A program made the translations under genes and the position numbers. A stretch of DNA of 54,608 nucleotides from an uncultured bacterium (GTDB taxonomy: Bacteria > Verrucomicrobiota > Kiritimatiellia > RFP12 > UBA1067). Shown here piece after piece: positions 1-8,121 of this stretch. The stretch lies in contig CADCCQ010000019.1 of assembly GCA_902799955.1 (NCBI GenBank), positions 1 through 54,608 on the forward strand, written 5' to 3'. The number at the start of each line of letters is the position of its first letter. The first letter of the stretch is position 1. The notes beneath the pieces were generated by a model. That model saw nothing but the letters and a program-made list of their open reading frames with translations, did no database searches and was not told the DNA's origin.

Positions 1-1
1 T

Positions 2-454
2 GCCTTCGACTTCGACGACGTCTGGAAGATCGACGAAGAGACGTATCCGTACCTGCGGACGCTCTTCAGCGCGTATGAGCTCTGGCTGAATGACGTCGGC
101 ATCACCGACGAACCGAAACCGGAAGACATGCCGAAACCGGAAGATATGGTGAACGGCATTCCGGCCGGCGTGCGGTACGTCTTCGGGATTGACCCTTCGA
201 TCGGCCCCGCCGATCTCGCCGAGCCGCTGCTTGACATTACGTTCGGCGCGGACGGCAAGCCGTGCGTGAAGCTTCCGGCCTTGGCGAACACCGAAGGCGC
301 GACGGTGACGGTGCTCGCCACCGAAGACCTCACGGACTGGTCCCACGCCGCCGAGTATCCCGTAGATCCTGCCACGGGGCTCTGCATCCCCGACCTCGAC
401 CCCATTCCACCTCAGATGTTCTTCAAGTGGCAAATCACCTTCGAAGATCAATAG
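2..454 (+). CDS. C-terminal end of a large surface protein (GLUG-type)
   Basis: The frame is open from the first bases, so the gene starts outside the window. The first residues (FDFDDVWKIDEETYPYLR) resemble the end of a GLUG-type repeat, known from bacterial cell-surface adhesin-like proteins. A short tandem KPEDMP repeat follows, then about 100 residues of beta-type sequence ending in FKWQITFEDQ. That tail resembles C-terminal domains of secreted PVC proteins. The protein is probably exported. Its function and full length cannot be seen, and the GLUG call rests on one repeat. Confidence 0.65.
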   Translation, partial: AFDFDDVWKIDEETYPYLRTLFSAYELWLNDVGITDEPKPEDMPKPEDMVNGIPAGVRYVFGIDPSIGPADLAEPLLDITFGADGKPCVKLPALANTEGATVTVLATEDLTDWSHAAEYPVDPATGLCIPDLDPIPPQMFFKWQITFEDQ

Positions 455-520
455 CCATGCCATCGGCGGTACATACTGACGCACAACTGTGAAGTTCGGG
501 CAGGTTGCCTGTGAGAAAGG

Positions 521-547
521 AAAACCCCGCAGCGTGTGCGGGGTTTT
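521..547 (+). terminator. Rho-independent terminator, probably bidirectional
   Basis: A perfect 10-bp inverted repeat, AAAACCCCGC / GCGGGGTTTT, has a 7-nt loop (531-537). The GC stem is followed by T on the plus strand and, by symmetry, on the minus strand. It lies between two convergent genes ending at 454 and 580, so it can end both transcripts. Confidence 0.85.
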
Positions 548-579
548 GTGCTTGGCGGTTTTTATTTGCGCGACAATGT

Positions 580-1089
580 TCAGCGCTGCTCGTAGTGTCC
601 GGGCTGCCAGACGCGGATTATCGTTCCATCCGCCTGGACTTGATCCACGTACCTGCCCTCGACCCATACAGTAGTCGAGGCATAGACGGTGGGTGTTGAA
701 TAGACGGTGGGTGTTGAGACGACCACAGGGGCCGGAGAAACCACGGTCGGCGAGACAACCGCATCATACAGGGCCCCGCCGACGATTCCGCCGACGAAAC
801 CAGGCCAGAAGTAGCGTCCGCCGCGTCCCCAGCCGCCATAGTAGCGGGGTCCGTAGTATCCGCCACGGTAGCATCCGCCATGGTAATATCCGCCGTGAGG
901 ACGATATCCGCCATGGTACCCGCCACCATGGAAACCACCGCGATGGAAGCCGCCGTGATGCATTGCAGGACGAGGCCCGACGCCGCAACGCCCGAAACCA
1001 CCGCCATGATGCGGACGTGCAAGGCAAGTTCCCACACAGGCCAATGCCGCGAACGCCATTATTACTGTCTTTTTCGCTTTGCTGCTCAT
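580..1089 (-). CDS. Secreted Gly/His/Tyr-rich protein of unknown function
   Basis: This is a 169-residue protein with a Sec signal peptide (about residues 1-24, cleavage after CLA). Residues 25-95 are rich in Gly, His, Tyr and Arg (HHGG, HRGGFHGGGYHGG). A GFVGGIVGGAL segment follows, then a Val/Thr/Pro stretch with a repeated STPTVY. The C-terminus (VWVEGRYVDQ...GHYEQR) resembles tails of small periplasmic proteins in PVC genomes. The His-rich part could bind metal, but that is inference. An AAAGG ribosome site lies about 6 nt ahead of the ATG. The gene is convergent with the gene ending at 454. Confidence 0.75.
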   Translation of the reverse strand: MSSKAKKTVIMAFAALACVGTCLARPHHGGGFGRCGVGPRPAMHHGGFHRGGFHGGGYHGGYRPHGGYYHGGCYRGGYYGPRYYGGWGRGGRYFWPGFVGGIVGGALYDAVVSPTVVSPAPVVVSTPTVYSTPTVYASTTVWVEGRYVDQVQADGTIIRVWQPGHYEQR

Positions 1090-1134
1090 TTTTTACCTTT
1101 TTCTTTCTCCGCTTTTTGCGGTTACATCGTGTAA

Positions 1135-1177
1135 GGGCGACTCGCCCCGAATAACTGACAAAAAAATTTAAATTTTT
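1135..1177 (-). other. Palindromes between two minus-strand genes
   Basis: The gap between the GH20 gene and the Gly/His-rich gene holds two dyads. GGGCGACTCGCCC (1135-1147) is a perfect palindrome around one base. AAAAATTTAAATTTTT (1162-1177) is an AT palindrome that on the minus strand runs into more T, so it could be a weak terminator for the long operon upstream. The first dyad lies where a promoter for the downstream gene would be and could be an operator. Both roles are inferred. Confidence 0.3.
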
Positions 1178-1184
1178 CTCTCCC

Positions 1185-2513
1185 CTAGAATCTCGGCAAC
1201 TTGGAGAGCGAATCCACCCTCCCCCCTTCCCGTGATCTCATTCTCCAGATACGCCCATGCTCGTCGCGCAGGGCGCGGAGGCGCCCTTCGTCCCTTCTGT
1301 GGCACGCGGCGTCTATGAGATTCGCCATGTAGACTATCTCCTTTGCCCAGTCGCTGCGGTCGGTCCAGCGTTCCGCGGCGACGCGGACTCCTGAGGCGAC
1401 GCCGCTTATCTCGTCCAGGACAGAGTCCGTCAGCCCCGGATGCCTGGAGTAGCCGCGGTCGTTGAGCAGGATGTTGAAGAGCTCTGAGGCATTGGCCCTG
1501 AGCGCCCCGCCCATGAGGTAGAGCGTGCCAAGTTTCATCAGCAGCCCGCCAAGCGGGGCGTCCATCACGGAGTCCAGTTCGCGCTCTAGGTCCATGTTCG
1601 CGGCCTTGGGCCCCGACGCGGCGAAGTTCCCGGCGAGGATGATCCCCGGCAGCGAGGCGGCGAGCGGCTGCCAGTGCCCCTCGTCACCCCAGTCCGTGAG
1701 CAGATACCCCTTCGCGCCGTTCTCACGGCCGGCCTTCTCGGCGGCGGCGAGGTTCTCCCTCATGTTCTCAATGCGGCCGGCGAGCGACCGCCAGGCCGAC
1801 GTCCCCGGGCAGACGTAGAAGTCGAGTCCTGACGACCTGAACGCGGCGGCCTCGCGTCCGAACGGGTGGTTCGCCTCGTACCCCCAGTCGAGCGCGACGA
1901 GGTCCTTTGGAAGCCGCGATATGCATTCGGGATGGCGCAGGACGATGTCGCCCCAGAACATCGGGCGCTTCCCTCGGCGGCGCGCGGCTTCCGCCACCTT
2001 GCAGAGGAAGCCCAGGTACTCCTCGACGTCGGATATCTCGAAGGTCTCGTCGCAGCAGATGTTGACCAGGCCGGACGCGAAGTTCGGGAGGAGCTGCGAA
2101 AGGAGGTCCTCGACAAGCGCGATGGAGCCGGGGTTCCTCGGGTCGAGCGTCGTCGGGAACTTCTTCACTGTCCCCCACGGCGTCATCGCGCCGCCCTTCG
2201 GGAACCTGGCGAGCGGATTGTACCTCGGATGCACAAGCCAGCGCTCCATGTGCCCGAAGGTGTTCTGGCATGGGACGAGCTCGATCCCCTGCATTTCGCA
2301 GTACGCCTGCAGCTTAGCGACCTCCGCAGGCGTGATCGGGTCGGCCTCCTCCCACACCTCCTCATGTCCTTCGTAGGCGAAGGAGTGCTCCATGTACAGC
2401 TGGAGCTGGTTGTACCTGAAGCGCGAGAGGATGTCCACGACGAGGCGGAGCGTCCGCATCGTCGGGATGCGGTCGCGGCTTATGTCGAGCATGTAACCCC
2501 TTGTCGCGAACAT
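1185..2513 (-). CDS. Glycoside hydrolase family 20-like protein
   Basis: This 442-residue protein has the GH20 (beta-N-acetylhexosaminidase) barrel pattern: RGYMLDISRDRIP (5-17), a YMEHSF strand, CQNTFGHMERW (82-92) and CCDETFEI (153-160). Asp155-Glu156 is the expected catalytic pair, in which Glu donates a proton and Asp holds the substrate N-acetyl group. No signal peptide is visible at this start, so it may act in the cytoplasm on imported oligosaccharides. It is last in the operon, 4 bp after yqiA. The family call is firm at fold level; the substrate is not known. Confidence 0.8.
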   Translation of the reverse strand: MFATRGYMLDISRDRIPTMRTLRLVVDILSRFRYNQLQLYMEHSFAYEGHEEVWEEADPITPAEVAKLQAYCEMQGIELVPCQNTFGHMERWLVHPRYNPLARFPKGGAMTPWGTVKKFPTTLDPRNPGSIALVEDLLSQLLPNFASGLVNICCDETFEISDVEEYLGFLCKVAEAARRRGKRPMFWGDIVLRHPECISRLPKDLVALDWGYEANHPFGREAAAFRSSGLDFYVCPGTSAWRSLAGRIENMRENLAAAEKAGRENGAKGYLLTDWGDEGHWQPLAASLPGIILAGNFAASGPKAANMDLERELDSVMDAPLGGLLMKLGTLYLMGGALRANASELFNILLNDRGYSRHPGLTDSVLDEISGVASGVRVAAERWTDRSDWAKEIVYMANLIDAACHRRDEGRLRALRDEHGRIWRMRSREGGRVDSLSKLPRF

Positions 2514-2517
2514 GGCT

Positions 2518-3126
2518 TCAGATGACCTTCAGTGACTTTATGAAAGGCAGGAGCGTGCGCGCGACGACATCCGCGTTGAGCCGGTGACCGCCCGGGAAGG
2601 TGCGTGACATCCCCGGGTAGTGCCGCTCGAACACGGGGCGCGTCTCCGCGGAGAGGAGCGTGTCATCCTCGCCGAAGAGCCCGTGGCAGAGCGTGCGGTC
2701 GTCGTCCGTCACGCCGTCGAACTGATGCGCCTCCATCTCCTGGAAGTGCGCAATCGTCTCCTTCGTGACGTGAAACTCGGTGGCGCCGTCCTTGCGGCGG
2801 TTGAGCCACTTATGCTTGCCCACGTGCAGGATGTCGTATTTCTTGGAAAGCCAGAACGAAGGGTTCACGCAGATGCGGAGGAAGCCGTGGAGCTGCTGAG
2901 CGTACCACGCGCCCATGGACGTGCCGACGACCAGGTCGGGCATCTCTTCGTAGGCAAGCGCCTCCAGCATCGACCATGCCTCGATCGGGTCGACTGGAAT
3001 GTCCGGCGCGGTCACCACGGCACGGTGCGCGGGTTCGGCGCGCTCCCAGAACTCGCGGCGCAGCAGCTCGACAGTGCCGCTCGCGCCGGAGGATGCGAAT
3101 CCGTGGAGATAGAGGATTCTCTTCAT
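2518..3126 (-). CDS. yqiA: YqiA/YcfP-family alpha/beta-fold esterase
   Basis: This 202-residue protein belongs to the UPF0227 (YqiA/YcfP) family of small serine esterases. MKRILYLHGFASS carries the oxyanion-hole HGF, VVGTSMGAW the nucleophile Ser70, FGEDDTLL the likely acidic residue, and FPGGHR the catalytic His. It should be cytoplasmic. It starts 6 bp after the GHL10 stop behind GGCGGAG and is followed 4 bp later by the GH20 gene. The natural substrate of the family is poorly known. Confidence 0.8.
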   Translation of the reverse strand: MKRILYLHGFASSGASGTVELLRREFWERAEPAHRAVVTAPDIPVDPIEAWSMLEALAYEEMPDLVVGTSMGAWYAQQLHGFLRICVNPSFWLSKKYDILHVGKHKWLNRRKDGATEFHVTKETIAHFQEMEAHQFDGVTDDDRTLCHGLFGEDDTLLSAETRPVFERHYPGMSRTFPGGHRLNADVVARTLLPFIKSLKVI

Positions 3127-3132
3127 CTCCGC

Positions 3133-4764
3133 CTACCACATCCCCATCTTCAGGTACGGGAGAAACTGCTTTTCGAGCGTCGTGTCGAGGTCGAAGAGCG
3201 CGAAGCCCGCGACGTCGCGGCGTCTGGCGACCCGCATCTGGTTTATGACCTCTGGCAGGGTGAGCCGCGACTCGTTCGCCGTCACGCCGATGCCGACGAT
3301 GGTCTTCCGCGCGCGCGCCTTAGACTCCGCGTGCTGGTCGACGAACTGCTCGAACTTCGCCATGTCCTCCGTGTAGTCCATCGGGACTACGTAGTCGACG
3401 ATGCCGGAGTCGATCCAGCCCGGCCAGTCCTGTCCGACCGAATCCACGCAGGCAGGGTACTTGCCGAGGACGGCGGTGGTGAGCCACGCCGGGCGGCGGA
3501 CCTTCAGCCTTGCCTCCGCGACGAACCTGGTGACCGTCGCGACGGCGTCGGCCGGCTTCGCCGCGCGCTCGTACCAGCGCACAAAGTCGAGGTGGACGCC
3601 GTCGACCCTGTACTTCGACTGTATCTCTGCAATCGCGGAGAGGATGCGCCGCCTCACGGCGGGGTTGGACGGGTCGAGGTACTCGGAATCGGCGCCGTCG
3701 CGGGACTTGAGCATCCATCCGCGCCGCCTGAAGTCGGCGATCGTCTCCGGCGACGAGCGCGTGGCGCTGAAGCAGATGACCCATGCGTGCACCCTGACGC
3801 CCGAGCCCTTTGCGGCGGCGAGGCACGCGGCAAGCTGGTCGCCCTCCTGCGAATAGGTCTTCGACTGCGGCAGCACGCCCGACGGGTAGTGCGCGAACCC
3901 CGCGCCTGCGACGTTGACGAAGAGGTCCGTCACGCCGCTATTCCTGAGGAGACGGAAGGTCGCCGGCCAGTCGCCGGGATAGAGACCGCAGCCCGAATGC
4001 TCCCAGACGGCGTGTATCTCGCCGGTGCGCTTCGTCTGCTTCCCCGCCAGCTCGCGGAAGAACCTCTCGTCGGAGGCCTTCCTGGCCTTGAACTTCCCGT
4101 AGCTCCACTGCCTCGGCGCGACGCTTCCCACCAGCGAACCCAGCAACTGCGCCTTCAGCGCCTCGTCGCCGTCGGCGAGCAGCACGTGGGTCATCCAGTA
4201 GCCCGCCGCGCCGGACAGCCACGCCGCGTCGCCCGTCGTCTTCCCCGTGCGATCCGACCACGTCGCCATGACGCGGGTCCGCCCGGGGATCGCCTCCGCC
4301 CGCTGCAGGACGGTGGACGTCTGGAGGATGGACTTCGGGCATCCCTCGGGGTATTTGGCGGAGAAGTCCATCCGGCTCCACTGCCCGGGGTACGACGCCT
4401 TGGTGTATCCCAGCAGTTTCACCCCCATGAGCGCCGCGAGCCTGGGCGACGACGAATAGAACACGACAAGCCTCCCGCCGCCGGCCCTGAAGTCGGAGAT
4501 CGCCTTGTACTCGTCGGCGGAGACCTCGTCGAAGCCGACCAGGAAGGCGATCTTCGCGTCCTTGAACGCCGCCGCCATTCCGTCGGGCTTCACGAGTTCG
4601 CTTTTCACGCCCTCGCCGGAGAGCCATCGCTGCGCGTGCTTCGCGAGCGAGGTGTAGTAGCCCGGGGACCGGCTGGCGACGACGACTTCCGCCGCGACGG
4701 CGGATGGCGCCGCGGCGAGCGCGGCGGCTGCCAGCGCGACGGCTCTGGCGATCCTAGCGAACAA
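3133..4764 (-). CDS. Exported GHL10-type glycosyl hydrolase-like protein
   Basis: I place the start at TTG 4764, giving 543 residues. AGAGG lies about 8 nt upstream, and the start falls just before a clean signal peptide (ALAAAALAAAPSAVAA). An ATG at 4830 would overlap trmD by 77 bp and precede the signal peptide with a basic tail. Residues about 25-240 resemble a glutamine-amidotransferase-like fold without a clear active site. The second half is a GHL10 (formerly DUF187) TIM barrel: VRVHAWVICFS, YRVDGVHLDFVRWYE, DYVVPMDYTEDM and AGFALFDLD. Such proteins act on extracellular polysaccharide; the substrate is unknown. The start overlaps the trmD stop by 11 nt. Confidence 0.8.
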   Translation of the reverse strand: MFARIARAVALAAAALAAAPSAVAAEVVVASRSPGYYTSLAKHAQRWLSGEGVKSELVKPDGMAAAFKDAKIAFLVGFDEVSADEYKAISDFRAGGGRLVVFYSSSPRLAALMGVKLLGYTKASYPGQWSRMDFSAKYPEGCPKSILQTSTVLQRAEAIPGRTRVMATWSDRTGKTTGDAAWLSGAAGYWMTHVLLADGDEALKAQLLGSLVGSVAPRQWSYGKFKARKASDERFFRELAGKQTKRTGEIHAVWEHSGCGLYPGDWPATFRLLRNSGVTDLFVNVAGAGFAHYPSGVLPQSKTYSQEGDQLAACLAAAKGSGVRVHAWVICFSATRSSPETIADFRRRGWMLKSRDGADSEYLDPSNPAVRRRILSAIAEIQSKYRVDGVHLDFVRWYERAAKPADAVATVTRFVAEARLKVRRPAWLTTAVLGKYPACVDSVGQDWPGWIDSGIVDYVVPMDYTEDMAKFEQFVDQHAESKARARKTIVGIGVTANESRLTLPEVINQMRVARRRDVAGFALFDLDTTLEKQFLPYLKMGMW

Positions 4765-5443
4765 GGTCCGGCCTCTCTTTCTCTGTGAGGCGGAGCGCCT
4801 CGCGACGGCGCCAGGCCTCGATCTTCGCATGGTCGCCGGATAGCAGAACCTCCGGCACCTTCATCCCGCGGAACTCCGCCGGGTGCGTGTACTGAGGGGC
4901 CTCCAGGCCTCCGCCGTGCGCAAAGCTCTCGCTGGCCGCGGCGGCAGGCCCGCCGCCCAGGGCGCCGGGCAGTAGGCGCACCGTGGCGTCCACCATCGCG
5001 GCCGCCGCGAGCTCTCCGCCGGTCATCACGAAGTCGCCGAGCGAGACCAGGTCGGTGGCAAGCGACTCTATCCTCGCGTCGAAGCCCTCGTAGTGCCCGC
5101 ACATGAACACGACGTGGCCCTCGGCGGAAAGCTCCTCCGCCATCCGCTGGTCGAACCTCCGCCCGGCCGGCGACGTCATCACGACGCGCGTCCCCGCGGG
5201 ATAGGGCTTCGCGCCGGCGCGCGCCTCGACGGCCTCGAACCACGGGCCGCACATCATAAGCATCCCGGGGCCGCCGCCGTACGGCTTGTCGTCCACCTTC
5301 CTGTGGACGTCGTGGGCGAAGTCGCGGAGGTTCACGATGTTGACCTCGCAGAGGCCCTTCGCAACCGCCCTCGCGACGATGCTCTCCTCAAGGAAGCCCC
5401 GGAACATCGCGGGCTGCACGCTTATGACGTCCAGCCTCAGCAT
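4754..5443 (-). CDS. trmD: tRNA (guanine-N1)-methyltransferase TrmD
   Basis: This 229-residue SPOUT enzyme makes m1G37 in tRNA with S-adenosylmethionine. Motifs seen are LDVISVQPAMF at the start, KPYGGGPGMLM, GRRFDQ, CGHYEGFDAR and the knot SLGDFVMTGGELAA, then PQYTHPAEFRG. The open frame runs upstream to 5956, but the family start is clearly MLRLDVISV at 5443, overlapping the murG stop by 7 nt. No usual partners (rimM, rplS) are present; it sits instead between murG and a glycosyl hydrolase gene. Confidence 0.96.
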   Translation of the reverse strand: MLRLDVISVQPAMFRGFLEESIVARAVAKGLCEVNIVNLRDFAHDVHRKVDDKPYGGGPGMLMMCGPWFEAVEARAGAKPYPAGTRVVMTSPAGRRFDQRMAEELSAEGHVVFMCGHYEGFDARIESLATDLVSLGDFVMTGGELAAAAMVDATVRLLPGALGGGPAAAASESFAHGGGLEAPQYTHPAEFRGMKVPEVLLSGDHAKIEAWRRREALRLTEKERPDLVR

Positions 5444-6528
5444 AGCGCGCGCAGCTTCGACCCTGCCGTCGCCTCGACGAGGTCGGCGACCTTCTTCGCG
5501 GCGTCCGGCACGGCGATGGTGAGCATCCTCCTGGACATCTCGGCGAGGCGCTCTGGCTTGTCGTAGCGCGAAATGAGGTACCGGCAGAGCTGGTGCGCGG
5601 AGAGCTCGTCCTGCTTCGCCTCGTCCGCCGCGCCGCGCGACGCGAAGGCGTCCGCGTTGAAGTGCTGGTGGTCCCTGAGCGCCGACGGCAGCGGTATGAG
5701 CAGCGCGGGCTTGCCGCACGTCGCCAGCTCGAAGCAGGTGGACGCGCCGGCGCGCGCCACGACGATGTCGGCGGACGCGAAGGCGTTCGGCATCTCGTCC
5801 TCGAACGCCATAACGCGCGCGGGGATGGACGCAAGCGCGTAGGAAGCCATGACGTGGCCCTCGTCCTTCGCGCCGGTCTGGTGGATCACGTAGAGCGGCC
5901 TCGCCCCGGGTCCGCGCGCGTCGATCTCGCGCTTCATCGCGACGAGCGCGTCGCACATAAGCTCGTTCACCGCGTGGGCGCCCTGGCTCCCGCCGGTCAC
6001 GAAGACGACGAACGAGTTCTTGGGGATGAAGTCGAAGCGCTTGCCGTCAGCCATGCCGGGGCGTATCGGGAGTCCGGTCTGGACGGTCCTCGCGCGCGGG
6101 AGGTACTTCGCCGTCTCGGAGAAGCTAGTCGCCACCACCCTCGCGAAGCGCGAAAGGAACTCGACCGCCCTTCCGGGAACGGTGTTCGCCTCGTGGAGGA
6201 CGACGGGTACGGAGCAGGCGGACGCCGCCAGCACAGGCGGAAGCGAGGAGTAGCTGCCCATCGCGAGCAGGATGTCGGGCTTCTCCTTGCGCATTTCGCG
6301 ACGGCACCTGAACATAGAGCCGATGTTCGCGAACACGTTGCCCAAGGAAAGCTGCTTGGCGCCGGTCGAGAAAGCCTTGCCGTTCCAGTTGCGCATGACG
6401 CTCGACTCCACGTCCCTGCCGGAATCCCATACGGTCACGTCGTGTCCGCGTCCGGCGAGCTCCCCCGCCACCGCCAGCCCCGGGAAGGCGTGTCCGCCGG
6501 TTCCTCCGCATGCCACTACGATCTTCAT
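5437..6528 (-). CDS. murG: MurG, lipid II N-acetylglucosaminyltransferase
   Basis: This 363-residue GT28 enzyme adds GlcNAc to undecaprenyl-PP-MurNAc-pentapeptide on the inner face of the membrane. CGGTGGHAFPGLAVA (7-21) is the glycine-rich lipid-binding loop. FVTGGSQGAHAVN and VARAGASTCFELATCGKPALLIPLP (UDP-GlcNAc site) are also present, and QHFNADAF completes the pattern. AGAGGG precedes the ATG. The gene is downstream of an unknown secreted-protein gene and overlaps trmD, rather than sitting in a classical mur cluster. Confidence 0.96.
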   Translation of the reverse strand: MKIVVACGGTGGHAFPGLAVAGELAGRGHDVTVWDSGRDVESSVMRNWNGKAFSTGAKQLSLGNVFANIGSMFRCRREMRKEKPDILLAMGSYSSLPPVLAASACSVPVVLHEANTVPGRAVEFLSRFARVVATSFSETAKYLPRARTVQTGLPIRPGMADGKRFDFIPKNSFVVFVTGGSQGAHAVNELMCDALVAMKREIDARGPGARPLYVIHQTGAKDEGHVMASYALASIPARVMAFEDEMPNAFASADIVVARAGASTCFELATCGKPALLIPLPSALRDHQHFNADAFASRGAADEAKQDELSAHQLCRYLISRYDKPERLAEMSRRMLTIAVPDAAKKVADLVEATAGSKLRALC

Positions 6529-6559
6529 TTTCCCTCTCTAGCCTTTCGTTTTGAATTCC

Positions 6560-8113
6560 CTACCAGTCGCGTTCGTTCGGAGGAAGCCTCGCCTTCCTCG
6601 CCCTCGCCCTCTTCTGCGCCTCGTGTTCGTCGTTGCGCTCCTGGGCCTTCTTCAGGACGGCCTCTATCTCCTTCTCCTCGGGCGTCGGCTGCTTCTCGTC
6701 GCCTTCGTCCGCCGCGTCCTCCTTCTTGTCGTCCTTCTTGTCGTCTTCGGGCTTCTCCTGGTCCTTGTTGTCGTCGTCCTTGCCGGGGTCCTTGTCGTTC
6801 GCGCCGTCGTCCTTGTTGTCCTTCTTGTCGTCCCCGTCGGGCTTGCCCTTCGACTTGTTGTCGCCGTCCGCGCCCTGCTTGTTGTCGTTGTCGCCGCCTC
6901 CACCGCCCTGTTTCGGGATTAGCTCGATGATGCGCGCGATGATGCGCAGCGCCTCCTCCTGGTCCGGCGGGGAGGGAGTCTTGCAGCATCCCTCCTGGAT
7001 CTTCTCGAGCTGGGCGGAGAGCTTGCGGACCTCCTCCTGCATCTCGGCGGTAAACGGCGGCGCGTTGGTGTTTGACGCCGCCTGCTGCTCGTATGCCTTG
7101 GCCCACTGGTCGAACTTGGCGCGGAACGCCTTCGTGTAGTCGAGGGCCTCCTTCTGCCAGGGGCGTCCGCATTCCTCCGCCACGTCGAGCCAGGCGTTCG
7201 ACTGGCAGACCTGGTCGTCGCGTATCGCGGCGGGCGGGAGGACTACCGCCTTGTAGCAGTCCGTGAAGCCGCCCTCGGCCTCGGCGAGCGCATAGCGCGC
7301 GTCGTCGTCCATGTCGCCCAGGAGCCGCGACGCCTCGACTGTCCTCTCGCGGAGCTTGTCCATCGCCGCGAGCGTCTCCTCGAGCCCCGGTGGCTGCTGG
7401 CCCTGCGGCTGGCTCTGGAGCTGGCCAGGCTGCTGAAGCCGCCCGGGCTGCCCCTGTGCGCCCTGCATGGCGCCCATCGCGGCCGCCTCGGACGCCTTCG
7501 CCTTCACTGCGATCCACACGTCGGAGAGCTTCGCGGCGGATGCCGCCATGGCGTCGGCGTTCCTGACGGCGACCACCGCCTCGTTGGTTTTGTTCCCTGC
7601 GGACTCCGCGAGGAGCCTCCTGGCCTCGGCCGCGGCGCCCTTCAGCGCCTGCGCCGGGTCCATCTTCTCCGACGCCTTGACGACGTCCTCAACATGCCGC
7701 GCGTCGCGGAGCGCCTCAAGACCGTCGACCGCCCTCGTGAAATTCGCGTTGAGGCGGCGGTCCTTCGGGTCGGACCTCAGGGCGGTCTGCGCGGCGGCGG
7801 CGGCCTCCTCGCGCCTCTTGAGGACCTCCGCCGGCGTCGCCGCCTTCGAAGCGGCGTCGAACTCCAGCTTCGCGACGAGCTCCGCCGCGCGCCCCCCGTG
7901 GGTGGGCGAGTTCATCATCATGCGCAGCGCCTCGAGGGCGTTCGTGGAGTCGCCCGAGCGGTAGAGGTCCACGCACTTGTTCCAGCGCTCCGAGTCGGTG
8001 AGCTCCGCGCCTTCGTCGGCGAGCGCGAGCGGCGCGAAGGCGAGCGCGGCCAGGAACGCCGCGAGAAACGGCGCGCCTCCCTTTCTGTTGGCAGTGTCCT
8101 TTTCGTTCTTCAT
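6560..8113 (-). CDS. Secreted helical protein with acidic/basic low-complexity tail, unknown function
   Basis: This 517-residue protein has a signal peptide (hydrophobic residues 14-32, ending LALA). Residues 40-260 are helical, with ALEALRMMM and repeated Ala/Glu/Lys segments that could be TPR-like. A Gln/Pro/Gly-rich linker lies near 220-245. Residues about 420-490 are almost only Asp, Lys, Glu and Asn, and the protein ends in LPPNERDW. I do not recognise it. The position between ptsI and murG suggests an envelope role. Similar charged tails occur on aerotolerance-type TPR proteins, but that link is weak. Confidence 0.7.
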   Translation of the reverse strand: MKNEKDTANRKGGAPFLAAFLAALAFAPLALADEGAELTDSERWNKCVDLYRSGDSTNALEALRMMMNSPTHGGRAAELVAKLEFDAASKAATPAEVLKRREEAAAAAQTALRSDPKDRRLNANFTRAVDGLEALRDARHVEDVVKASEKMDPAQALKGAAAEARRLLAESAGNKTNEAVVAVRNADAMAASAAKLSDVWIAVKAKASEAAAMGAMQGAQGQPGRLQQPGQLQSQPQGQQPPGLEETLAAMDKLRERTVEASRLLGDMDDDARYALAEAEGGFTDCYKAVVLPPAAIRDDQVCQSNAWLDVAEECGRPWQKEALDYTKAFRAKFDQWAKAYEQQAASNTNAPPFTAEMQEEVRKLSAQLEKIQEGCCKTPSPPDQEEALRIIARIIELIPKQGGGGGDNDNKQGADGDNKSKGKPDGDDKKDNKDDGANDKDPGKDDDNKDQEKPEDDKKDDKKEDAADEGDEKQPTPEEKEIEAVLKKAQERNDEHEAQKRARARKARLPPNERDW

Positions 8114-8121
8114 CTTTCAGA

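Noticed and set aside
2620..4788. A 722-codon open frame on the plus strand
   Set aside because: It lies opposite yqiA, GHL10 and trmD, whose protein families are clear. Its translation is Arg/Val/Leu-rich shadow sequence typical of GC-rich DNA.
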